From the NCBI GenBank assembly GCA_016617785.1, contig JADILM010000009.1, forward strand, positions 806,001 to 870,000: a DNA stretch of 64,000 bases. The letters run 5' to 3'. Under the pieces are notes generated by a model. It was given only the letters and a program-made list of their open reading frames with translations. It did no database searches and had not been told where the DNA came from. The translations under genes and the position numbers were made by a program. Source of the DNA: Sporobolomyces roseus (lineage: Eukaryota > Basidiomycota > Microbotryomycetes > Sporidiobolales > Sporidiobolaceae). Below, in pieces: positions 47,909-61,729 of the stretch (position 1 is its first letter; each line of letters opens with the position of its first letter).

Positions 47909-50170
47909 ATGAACTCGACAAAGAGATCAGCAGATGCACCAACGAAACGTTCACGTAAACACAAGAAAGCTCGTAAAGGAGGCATCTCTGAACCTACGCC
48001 AGAACCTGAAATTTTAGGATCCACTTCAATTCACTCTAGAGTCAATCAAGCTAAGCAGAAAGACGCAGAGGAATTGGAATTAGAGGAAGCTGTGTTTGGG
48101 AGGAGAACGGAAGTGGAAGAGGTAGAGGATGATTCGTTTGGGTTGTTCAAAGGGAAAGGAAAGTTGAGAGAAATCGATAGTCAAGATGAGGAGTGGAACG
48201 GAGTAGAGGAGGACGATATGGAAGAGACTGGCTTGGAGAGGCTCAAGGATGATAACGTACGTTCGATATTCACTTGATGTCGCTATCGAGGGAAGAAAGC
48301 TAAATTCTATTACTTTCGGATTTAGCTCTTCTTCTTTGATGCACCAGCAACCATTGCTACGAAACCATTGTCATCAGATATAGACTCTTCAGATGATTCC
48401 TCAGACGATGATGACGACTCGGACGACGACGAGGAGCAAGTCTCGATTAGCAAGAATTCAGCCTTGAAATCTCGCAACTTGCGTCAAGCAGCATGGTATG
48501 ATCCAGCAGATGAAGAGTTACAAGTCAGTCTACAAGGTCAGAAGAGGTTGAGGAAGTTGAGGGATGCAGCAGCGGAAGATGTCGTTAGTGGACTCGATTA
48601 TGAGAATCGATTGCGAAGACAGTGAGTAAAGCGGCTTTCCCTTCCCCCACGTGCTCTAGCTGAGCGTTTTCGACCATCTGTAGGTTCGAGAAGCTCCATC
48701 CTACACCTCAATGGGCTCTCGACGCTCGAAAGGAGATCCTGAAGAAACGTGCAGCGCAAGCTCAACACGGTGGAAACGCAGCACTCTTACTCGATTCCGA
48801 TCTCTCCGATGCCGAGACAGATTCACAAGATGGTGACAGTGCCGACGAGAAGGATGAAGTCGATGATTTGTTCAGGAAAGCGACGATCGGAGGGGGAGGA
48901 AAGAGACTGAAAGGTGGTCGATTGGAACCTGGTGAACTCGATATTGATCGAGTGAGGGATGCGAATCAGCATGATCCCAAATCGGTACGCACCCGTCGCC
49001 ACATCGTCGTAGCCGAAAGCTGAGAACTGATTCTCATTTTAAACAGGCTGCCATCGTGGAAATTGGATTCCATCCTCGAGCTCAAGTTCTCTTCTCGGCG
49101 ACTTCAGATCGTCGACTTCGGTTGTTCCAAATCGATGGTACCGACAACCCCCTCTTACAATCTCTTCATCTTCCTGAACTCCCGATCTCTTCCGCCGCTT
49201 TCCACCCCTCCGGTTCATCCATTCTTCTCACTGGAAACCGACCTTTCTTCCTTTCCTACGATCTACAAACCGGTCAAACGCTGAGATCACCTCGTGGTCT
49301 CCTCAACGCTGGAATCGGTGGTTCAGACAAGAGTGTGACGGGAGGAGCTGGAGGAATGCAAAAGTTCCGATTCTCGCCTGGAACTGGTGATATGCTCGCA
49401 GTTGGAGGAAGAAGGGGATACGTACACCTCGTCGACTGGTCAGCTTCCGGCGTGTCGAGAGGTGGACAGGTTATCGGAGAGGTCAAGATGAACGATGCAG
49501 TCAAGGGAATTGCCTGGCAGAGAGAAGGGAAAGAATTGTTGACTTTGGGAGAGAACTCTGAGGTTTACGTTTGGGACGTCGGAAGTAGGAAGTGTATCGA
49601 TCGATGGAAGGATGACGGAGGTTTCGGAGGAATCGGACTCGAGACAAGTCGAAATGGAGAATGGACTGCTGTCGGGTGAGTTACGAGCAATCACGTCGAC
49701 ATCTTCCTGATACTCACGTTTTTCTTTCCACACAGATCATCGACCGGTATTGTCAATCTCTACGACTCGACTTCAAACAAGACTCTGTTACAAGGTGCCG
49801 AACGAAAAACGAGGAAGGCGGTTGAGAACTTGACGACTTCTGCTACGACCATGCGGTTTAATCACGATTCGCAGCTGCTCGCTCTCGCCAGCAAGACCAA
49901 CAAGGATCAACTGAAACTGGTTTGTTTCCTCCCTTTCGTTTTCGCTCTCACCTCGACTGACCTCTCTGCAACTCGACCATATAGGTTCATCTCCCATCAT
50001 GTTCAGTCTTCTCGAATTGGCCAACACAGCAAACTCCGCTCCATCACGTCACCTGCATCGACTTCTCGAAACGAAGTGAATGGCTCGCCGTCGGGAATCA
50101 ACGTGGAAAAGTATTATTGTACGAGGTCAAACAGTTTGCGAGAGGGTCGAAGGGAAGATCTAGACGGTGA
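47909..50170 (+). CDS. UTP18: U3 snoRNA-associated protein Utp18 (WD repeat)
   Basis: Six introns with clean frame junctions interrupt the gene for the SSU-processome protein Utp18, which acts with U3 snoRNA in 18S rRNA maturation. The N-terminal part is acidic (DDSSDDDDDSDDDEE) and contains AAWYDPADEELQVSL, a motif typical of Utp18. The C-terminal WD40 propeller includes EIGFHPRAQVLFSATSDRRL, DKSVTGGAGGMQKFRFSP, GIAWQREGKELLTLGENSEV and YVWDVGSRKCIDRW, and ends with HLPSCSVFSNWPT and DFSKRSEWLAVGNQRGKVLL. The last exon starts after an ATATAG acceptor. Its stop is 110 bp from the stop of the convergent b561-type gene. Confidence 0.93.
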
Positions 50171-50279
50171 TTACAAGGTATTGGTAGAGGGGGGACGATG
50201 CAAGGGTCTACGAACTTGTGCGATCAGAGTTGAGGAAAAACGAAAGAAAAGGTACAGAGCAAAGAACAAAAAGAGTAGT

Positions 50280-51526
50280 CTAGCGAGCTTCTCGATGTCG
50301 TGCGAAAGGAGGTGGAGGTGATCGAAGAGGTGTACTCCTGTCCGAAGTTGCGTATGAGGGCGCTGCCGGGCTCGAGACGCTTCGAGGAGATCCAGGGGTT
50401 CTATTTTGGAGACGTCTCGATAAGCTATTCGTTGGGGAGCTCTCGAGGATCGCTCTAAGTCGCGGAGGACGAGCCTTCGCCTCCTTCTCGTCGTCGATAT
50501 CGAAGCAATCGGCGTTGTCTCGTAATGAACGTGCTTCGGGATCGTCGGTGGTTTCAGGAGGTGTCGAAGGAGGGAAGAAAGCCATGCGGAAGGATTTGCC
50601 TTGTCGAGCCATTCGATGAGTTCCTCTAATGAGCCAGTGAAGGATGAGAAGCGTCGGGAAGAATGCAAGCGTCCTAAAGGATGGGTCAAGCGCTCAGTCG
50701 TCGATTCGAAGTGAAAGCAGCGAAAAACGGCTCACCCCCAAACTACCCACGACACGTACCAAGGCAAGGGGACTCCTACGTGAGTTTGCCATTCTGCGAG
50801 ACCCGATAGTACTTGCGTGGCGGGCGTGATGAGGAATCCAAGTCCCGCTTGCTGTAACCGAAATGAGATGAGCCAAAGCTTTCAAAAGTTACAGAGGGTT
50901 CAAGCTTACGACGTGAAGCCATATCGACATTGGCGACTTCTTCCGGGGCTTGATAGGCTTCGGAGAGAAGTACTTTGTGAACGTGTAGTCGCCCGTAACT
51001 AGCGCAATGAGAACGCTGGCGATCATGATCAAACCGAACACTTTGTGCGAATCAAGAGGAGTTTCCTTCGGGGACACTAAGCCAGCGCCGTAGCCGAGAG
51101 TTACACAGACGATCTGGTCGCAACAGGAGAATAGTCAGCTCTTCTGAGATGAGCGAAGGAACGATAAACCGGCTCAAACTCACCAGCATCGGCGCAACGA
51201 CGTACAACTGCATCCTCTTGTGTAAAATTGCCCAACTTGGTCCATGATTCTTGCCAATGGATACTATTACGATAGCTAATGGGCAGATCACCGCCAGACC
51301 AGCAAAACCGATCAATCCCTGCGAAACAAAGAGCATGGTCAATTTGGTTCCAACGAGTGATCTCAGCTTGTCCCATCCCGATCAAGTCACTCACATGTAG
51401 TGCTATCAACCGAGCGTAACGTGCTTGAGATGCGATATCGTCGGGTGAAGGACTTGAGGAGAGATCAGGATCTGTCGCGTTCTGTCTTCGCCAAAGGCTG
51501 TTCGAAGCTGATAGGTCGTCGAACAT
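50280..51526 (-). CDS. Cytochrome b561-type membrane protein (paralogue A)
   Basis: Exons read right to left. Membrane helices with likely haem-ligand His are visible: RYARLIALHGLIGFAGLAVI, then SWAILHKRMQLYVVAPMLV, DSHKVFGLIMIASVLIALV and SPMSIWLHV. Next come QAGLGFLITPATQVLSGLAE, a final helix LAFFPTLLILHWLIRG, and a Ser/Arg-rich tail. Four His spaced over helices 2-5 fit a b561 core binding two haems. The start MFDDLSASNSLWRRQ at 51526 has no signal peptide; an upstream signal exon may exist, since a stop lies shortly upstream in frame and a CAG acceptor is near. It is paralogous to the next gene. Confidence 0.7.
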
Positions 51527-51856
51527 ACGACTTGCTGGATGCTATCGTCGACGAAAGCGAAGTTGTGGAAGAAAGAGCTAGCATACTAAATTCCTCGCAA
51601 AGTTTGAAGCGAACAACAGCCGAATTGCGAAACCAACCGATGCCGGCTCGGAACGATTCTCCGAGCCGTAGCAAGACGCGAAGAAGCCAAGCTTCGAGTC
51701 GCTTCAAGCGTTCGAAGTTGTCTCCTGAGCTGTCGAAGGGCGAAAGAGAAATCGAACGTCGTGAGAAGAATTCGCAAAAACCGAAAAAGCGAGCTCAACC
51801 TCTCCTTTCAACCTCTCCCTTCATCAACATTCCACGATAAAGCCAAGCTACATCGT

Positions 51857-53867
51857 CTACGCCTGCGAAGAGTCTCGTTTGTTACTTCCCGCCCATTTGC
51901 CCGACTGATCTCGAGCGAGTCTCATCTCCTCGTCCACGTCGTTCGTCTCCATTCCCTCCGCATCGCCTTCGAAGCGATCTCTGATGCGTCGGGAGCGAGT
52001 GCTCGAGACAGAAAGTTCCCTCTCGAGTTCGTCCATCAATCGCGTCGACTCGCTGTCGTCGAAGAGTACCGACGTCCCATCATCCTCAACTTCCATCCCC
52101 GTCTCTTCCAACGTCGAGCTCAATTGTGAGAATCGGCGTTCCCCTTCACCGATCTGAACGATCTCTCCGGCCATTGAAGCGTGTCTTGATACTCCAAAGG
52201 CGTTGCAGACAGCCGCGTCGCTGCTTGAAGAGCTAGCGGGTCGTTCAAGGTTCTGGGTGACTGGAAGGGAAGAGTGCACCTCGTTGAGTTGACGTGCAGC
52301 TTGATTAGACGGGTTGGAGTTGACTGAAGATGAACTTTCGGAGGGAGTAGCGGCAGATTCAGGGTGAACAACAGTTGAACCGGAGAATGGCATGAATGCG
52401 AGTCTCGGAGAGACAGAGGAATGTGGTAGCGAAGAAGGAGGAGGAGGAGGTGGAGGAGGTGGCGAGAGTGAGGGAAGAGTGAGAGGCGAAACAGTGGTGG
52501 TCGACAAGGGTGAAGGACTCGCGGAGAAGTAGGGAGCCGATACAGTCGAGACCGGAGGATAGGTAGAGCCAGATGATCGAGTTCCCGATGGTTTGCCTTC
52601 GAAGAGAGAGCCTGATCGAGCGAGAGGAGCCGCATAGTCGAGAAGGGAGTGTTTCTCTTGCGCCTGACTTTCTCCATCAGAAGGGGCGATGGTTTGTTCG
52701 CTGTCCGTACTGTTCCGTAGCCGACTACTTGCAATCGTTGCTTCGTATTCTTCCCTGGTTGCCGGGCCCGTCCAACCGATCTCGCTTTCGAAAGGTTGTC
52801 CTCCGTCCTGCAGCTCATTGTTCGATTGGCCGTGATCACCGACTAGTCGTTCTTGCTCCCCCAGCTTCTCGTCATCTTGTCCTACTGTCCGGTATGTCGA
52901 ACCTCCGAGGAACAGTTTGCGAGGCGGGATGTATTTCGAAGGAGTTGTTGGTCGATCGAAGAAAGCTTGAGCGAAACTCTGTCCTCGTTTCATTCGAAGG
53001 AGGCCTTGGACGATGATGAATGGCGTGACGATTGCGACGGGAACTCCTGCGAGCCTGTTGAAGTGATCTCGAAAGTAAGCTTCGTTTGTCTGATCGCTTC
53101 AATAATTTTCGATAACTCGATAACTCACGCGAAGTGCACGATATTGATCCAGGTTGGGACCGTTCCAACTAGCTTCTCCCACTCGCTCAATCCCCAGGTG
53201 ACTTGTAATCCCCCGACAGAGAGAATCGTGATTCCGAGAGCGATGTGCAACCAATTACTGACTCGTCGTTTTTCCGTAACTGCCTCGCCATCTCGTGCAT
53301 TCCTTGCCTTGATTCGTTGTGCACAAGTCGCCCATCCGCCCAGAATCATTTGAAGGACGACCAATCCAAGGAGAACGAAGCCGGTGAGTTTGTGCTTGTC
53401 CATCGATTTATCAACATCGTACGTCGTTGCGGCTGCAGCGAGACCTACGGCGAGAGCCTGTAATGAAGGCATCGTCAGCTGAATATCGGTGAGAAGAGAA
53501 CAAGAGAGATTACTCACAACGAGAGGAAGAACGATGAAGATCTGCATAATCGAGTGAAGTTTGAACCATATCGGCCCCCAGCTTCGACCAACTGAAGCAA
53601 TGACTACCGCTGAAGGACGTAGAGGGCATAACGAGTCAGTCCGAAAGTAGCCGAAGAAGGGAGAGAGAGAGAGAGATTGAACTTACCTAGAGGAGCGACA
53701 ACTTGTAGAGCTAGAAACCCACAGACAGCATGAATCAAAAGTATCTTATTACGTCGTTGTAGACCAGTCGTTGATTCGATCTCAGGGTCGGCTCGATTAG
53801 TGAGAGGAGGATTGAGAGCGAGGGCAGAAGAGGTGTAGAACAACAAGACGAGGAGAAGTCGATGCAT
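51857..53867 (-). CDS. Cytochrome b561-type membrane protein (paralogue B) with long cytosolic tail
   Basis: The product starts with a clear signal peptide (MHRLLLVLLFYTSSALA), then has b561-type helices with His: RNKILLIHAVCGFLALQVVA, IWFKLHSIMQIFIVLPLV, DKHKLTGFVLLGLVVLQMIL and VSNWLHIALGITILSVGG. The segment VQGLLRMKRGQSFAQAFF after the last helix matches RMARQGKSFRMAFF in paralogue A. The remaining ~370 residues form a hydrophilic, Ser/Pro-rich tail with SPPPPPPPPP. Such proteins transfer electrons across a membrane or act as ferric or ascorbate reductases; no DOMON domain is seen. Tail length is unusual for the family. Confidence 0.8.
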
Positions 53868-54629
53868 CTTGCTCTGTTGGATCGAACGTTGAGCGAGTGC
53901 AGTGGTGCTATCAGCGTGAGCGTGCCACTTCGAAAGCGAGAGAGAAGACGAGAAAGGGTTGGGATGAGAAGAGGAGGAGCCGGGTGAGCACAAGTCCTGA
54001 AATTTCCGCGGAATCTGACGAGACGTTCGGGGGACCTTTTCCCACCTCTTGTTCTTCCACAGAACAAAAGATGGCACGAAGCAAGCGGAAGGAACACAGT
54101 GAAGACGGCGATGTGATAGCGAATTCGAAGCTGGAAGAGGAGGTTCAAGCGGTCTCCTGAATTGGCCAATCGAAGAGACGTGCCGTGCACGAGGGAGGGG
54201 AGCTAAGTAGGGGAGCAAAGGCGTCAGCGGTCCTTCTCCTGGTGAGGGAGTGAGGAAAGGAGAACTCGCCAGTAGGGAACGGAGAAAAGCGAAGAGGAAT
54301 AGTCAACCATCACGGTTTGCTAGCTACGTACCTCAGCGTGATGGTACTGATCGAGTACAACAGCATCGTCGACTCACGAAGAAGCGCAGAGTGATGAGGG
54401 CGGGGGGAGAGAGAGGAAAGTTTCGCATTTTTCGAATTTCTTGTGTCTTCCGACGAGGTTACCAATCGTCGTCCTTTGGAAGGAATTAATCTGAGCTACT
54501 TGAACTTGCTCAGAATAGCGAGCGGCGATGTCCGAAAGTGAGAGAAGAAAACATTTCTTAACGGTTGCGCCTATCTTTTGATTTCCATTCGACTATCTAA
54601 CTACTTCACTCTCCTCCAACTTGCAAGCG
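53868..54629. other. Intergenic between divergent b561-type and SRPK genes
   Basis: The interval is the common upstream region of two divergent genes. It contains only chance open frames. A pyrimidine-rich leader (about 54585-54625) directly precedes the SRPK start. Confidence 0.55.
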
Positions 54630-57508
<2,879 letters not shown>

Positions 57509-58244
57509 GGACATGTTATTGACTTCGGAACGGCATGTCTGCCTTCGAATCTCTATCCGTTCCACCTCAACTCCCCCGACTTCCGATATTGTACCACTCT
57601 TGCACCTATACCCACTCCCTGAAGTATCTCGACAAACCCTTTCCGTCATCCTCGAACCACTTCGACTTTCGACTTGTTTCTATTATCCACTCCGACCTTT
57701 CGCTAGCACACCTCCCACCTACCCACTGTTTATATCCTGACGCTCTTTCGTTGCGTTCTCCCTCGATATCTCTTCCTTACCTCCTTCGCTCTCCCGCTTC
57801 CTCTTCTCCCTGATCTTTCCTCCTCCCAACCCGTTTCCTTTCCCCTCCTTCGCCTGGGCCCAGCAGTATGGCTGGCTAGGAACCTTTGCTATCCGTCCTT
57901 CCCCTCTCCCGCTTCATGTCTCTCGCTCTCGTTCGGCCCTCCCTTTTTGTCTCCGTCTTCGATAAAAGTTGTCTTTGTGTTCAGTGTTTGCGATAGAGTA
58001 ATTTCAGAATAGCCAGGCCTTTCCCTCTACGAGCCTCTTGACGTACGAGAGAGGACATCGATTTTGCTTCCGATGAAATAATTCACTCCATTGCGAGATA
58101 GATGCGACTTTCTTCTCTCACCCTAACCACCTCGAATTGCCAGATCTCACGCGTCAATCAGAATTACTACTTTCACAATCTCTATCGTCGACTAGGGCTG
58201 GCAGCGAACCGCTCCGCATCTAGCTCGCCCATTTCTTCATCAAC
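57509..58244. other. Intergenic pyrimidine-rich stretch
   Basis: Downstream of the SRPK gene the sequence is C/T-rich and then becomes the presumed promoter of the RBR gene. Chance open frames only. A 10-bp palindrome CTGGGCCCAG occurs near 57855, but such short ones are expected by chance. Confidence 0.6.
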
Positions 58245-61111
58245 ATGAACGAACCTCCTCTCGCTCGTCCAGCCGCTAAACACTTCCTGCAACTATCGGA
58301 CGAAGATGAAGATGAAGAAGAACAGTACAACCACAACTACAAGAGACAGAAAGTGAATGCATCGGTACCGAAGATGGAAATGGGGAAAGGGAAAGGAAAG
58401 GGGAAACAGGCAGAGCAGGAACCAGCAGGAGGAGATGGAGGAGATCAAGAGAAGGAAGAGTGGTACTACTGCAACTCGGAAGGTCAGCTAGTCATCATGG
58501 ATTCACCAAAACCAAAATCGCTTTCAAACGAAGCCAGCGGATCTGGTGCTGGAATCGCAAGTCCGAATCGAGTCGGTGGACGTGCCGGACAGCATGGAGG
58601 AAGAGGAGGTCACCTAGCTTTCGCAGGAGGATCTTCGAAAGCCGCTCAAGCCGAAATCGACCCTCTCGATGAAATGGTCGCGACAGTCTGCTCAATCATT
58701 CCCGATGTCGTTCCCACCTACGTTCGAGACCTACTTCGACAACCTCAATTCGAAACCGTCGAGCTCGTCGTCGAGGCGCTATTGACGGACGCAAGTTACC
58801 CTCGTCGCGAAACTCCCGAGACTACAAGAGTTATGGAGAAACCGGAAGAGAGCGACGAGGATGATCAGCAAACACTACGAAAAGAAGCAAAGACCTGGAT
58901 GAGCATTGAAGATCGAGTAGCGAAAGGGAAATCTTACGAGAACGCTGCGTTCGTTCAAATTTCCCCTCTCAATACCCTAATCTCGGAGTTCTTGAATCTA
59001 ACTCTGATCTTCTCTGGCACTCGCAGTCTCGCTCAACTCTACTGCGACTTTCCTTCGATACAACAAGTCAATATCAGACGAATCTTTGCCGAGAATTCGA
59101 ACTTCTACGCTCCAACCTACGTTGCTGCGAAACATTTGTTGACTTTATCGGAAGGAGAACGAGGCTTCAAGCTCATGACTACTTCGAAAGCTCGTGCTGG
59201 AAAGGGAAAGGGAAAAGAAGATGAAGATTTGGAGAGGGAGAAGAAGTGGATTGTGGAGAATTTCCTTCGCTTGCAAGACGTCGAACTTCGCGAGAAACGT
59301 CTAGCGAGACAATTGGAGGAGGAGATCGCCTCGGGTTCATACTTCGAATGTGGATGTTGCTACGGCGATACGGGATTCTCACAACTTGGTAAGCTCTCCA
59401 ACTCTCGCTTTGTCTCGAGGATCATTTCCCTTCAACCTCAATTCGCTCAATTTGCTCACTGTTACTCGACTTTTCCGCTCATCGACAGTCATCTGTAGCG
59501 AAGGTTGTCAATTTTGTCGAGACTGTGCGATCATGAATGCTGAAACACAAATCGGAATGAGAAAGTTCGTAAGTCTCGCATTTCCTTTACTTTTATAGCT
59601 CTCAGCTCGTTCGTTTCCGACGACTCATCTCATCTCGTGTGAATGAACAGGTCTTGCCGTGCATGTCGACCTCAGGTTGCGCAAGCTCTTTCCCCGAAGT
59701 GGAGATCGCCAAATTCCTTTCTCGCAAGTCAAGAGAAGCTCTGCACAAGATTCGTCAAGAGAAGGAGATTGATCTCGCCGAATTGTCCGGTCTCGAGAAA
59801 TGTCCATTTTGTCCATTCGCTTTGATTATCGAAAAGTGAGCTCGAGATCCCCTTGCTGTTCGACGGCTGTTCTCCACTTACCCTCTCAACTGCTCGACAA
59901 TAGTGATCAGGAACGTCTCTTCCATTGTCAACGCGAAGAATGCAGGGTTGTCAGTTGCAGACAGTGCAAGAAGGTTCGTCTCCTCCCTTGTCCATCGCCT
60001 GCCAGCCAACAGCTGAAGAATCTCGATGTCTCGCGCTTTCACAGAAGGATCACTTGCCAAAGACCTGTCTCGAAGTGTCCGAGGATTCGAAGATCAATGC
60101 AGTACATCAGGTCGAAGGTGAAAAGCGTTCTCTAATTTCGCAATCATCGAAAACAGCGCTGATTCCCCTTTCTGCTACCTCTCGTTTCACAGAGGCGATG
60201 TCGAGAGCTCTTATACGCAAATGTCCGAAGTGCTCTGAACCTTACATTAAAGAAGCGGACTCGTAAGCTGGCCTTCCTTTTCATCGACGTTCTTTTGCCC
60301 TCTAATCGGTTTCGCTTTCTCGCAGATGCAACAAGATCGTCTGCTCTTCGTGTCGGACCCTCTCCTGCTACGTGTGAGCGTCCATCCCGTTCCGACTAGA
60401 GCGCGTTCGTGAAGACTGACGCACACTCTGCTCGATCTCTCTACCACCCACCTTCCCTCACACAGCTGCGGCAAGATCGTCTCAGGATACGAGCACTTTG
60501 CCAACGCCGGATCAAACGCTCCTAAAGGGTCAGAACCTGGAGCCGTCTGTCCTCTATGGGAAGATACTGGTGCGAGACATTACGAAGAAGTCGAAGCTGC
60601 TCGTCTCCAAGCCGAAAGGATCGCTCGTGAGCATCCGGGCATCACCGAAGAGGAGCTTTCAAAACTTCGAATGCAAGCCCCGGGACCGCCGCCGGCTCGT
60701 CTTGCTCACTTTGCTCGTCGTAAGTTGAACTGTCTCTTCCCACTCACCTCTCTAATGAAATCTTTACTGATCGAATTGAACTACATCTGCGTGACGTAGC
60801 TATCGTCCCTGCCCCTCAGCAGAATGGCCTCCCTCAGCTCCATGTTCCAGCTCCAGCTCCAGCTCAACCTCCTGCTCCTCGTCAGATTGCGCAAATTCCG
60901 ATTCGACCTCCCAATCCTCCTCCGATTCCCACCGTCACTCCGCTTCGATCTGAGGTAGGCTACACTCGATCTCAGGTTGTCGCCATGTACCAGACCGCCT
61001 ACAACTCGCTGTACTCGAACGTTGCGGATTACGCTCCTTGGCTCGATCAATGGGCTCGCGACGCAGCAAATCGCAAGTTCACAGAATGGTACGCCGCCAA
61101 CAGTCGACATG

Positions 61112-61143
<32 letters not shown>

Positions 61144-61293
61144 CGTCGAGATCGTGAAGAGCAGCAAGCGATTCAAACAGCAGCTGCGAGAGCCCGGGCC
61201 AGAGCACGACAAGAGGCAGATTCACGAGCGAGAAGAGTAGCGGAGGAAGCGAGAGAGGCGCGAAGGAGGAGAACGCAAGGGAAGAAGTCATAG
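58245..61293 (+). CDS. RBR E3 ubiquitin ligase, RNF216/Triad3-like
   Basis: Several exons encode a ligase of the RING-between-RING class. The N-terminal ~200 residues are acidic/basic (LQLSDEDEDEEEQYNH) with a helical CUE-like stretch (VATVCSIIPDVVPTYVRDLL). Then come FECGCCYGDTGF and ICSEGCQFCRDCAI (RING1), CPFCPFALIIE, and an in-between RING with RLFHCQREECRVVSCRQCKK, DHLPKTCLEV. RING2 has IRKCPKCSEPYIKEADSCNK and VCSSCRTLSCYVCGKIVSGY; the Cys of SCRTLSCYVC is the probable thioester site. IVSGYEHF is characteristic of RNF216. The C-terminus is an Arg/Glu-rich coiled coil with a Q run (CAA repeat 61111-61144). Confidence 0.85.
61111..61144 (+). repeat. CAA trinucleotide repeat coding a Gln run
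   Basis: About eleven CAA codons in the last exon of the RBR ligase give a pure Gln run preceding a coiled-coil tail. Pure codon repetition suggests length variability between strains. Confidence 0.9.
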
Positions 61294-61729
61294 TTGAGGA
61301 GCGAGAAGGTATGTCTCCGAGATTGGACTGGAGATCGATTCGGCGTTCTTTTTAGGTTGTTGTTTGTTTTGCTCTCACTTCTTTTGGTACAATCCGCATT
61401 CGCAATGTTTACAGATTACTTTGCCTTTCATCGGACGTTGTGATTGCAGAGTCATCGAGAGCTCTCGCAGTAGTTACTCGTTCAATGATGCTGAATTGAT
61501 GAAAGAACGGAGAGTGTTCAGTTGCGATACGGTGAGAGCGTGAAGAGCAGAGGGTAAACAGCAATGTAGGATCAGAGGGGGAAGCGGGTATCACAAGTAG
61601 AGAGAGAGAGAACGAGAAGCGGAACGAGTATAATTGCGAGGTACAAAGGAGGAAAGTGAATTTCCGGGGGTATCGGAAAAGAGCGTTTTGACTGGGTAAC
61701 GATAGTAGTCCCTCGAGTGAGACCTCCTT
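61294..61729. other. Intergenic between two convergent genes
   Basis: This holds 3' flanks of the RBR ligase (+) and the HSF-type gene (-). No feature was recognised. Confidence 0.6.

Noticed and set aside
57850..57880. CTGGGCCCAG palindrome near 57855
   Set aside because: A 10-bp palindrome without further symmetry is expected several times in a window of this size.
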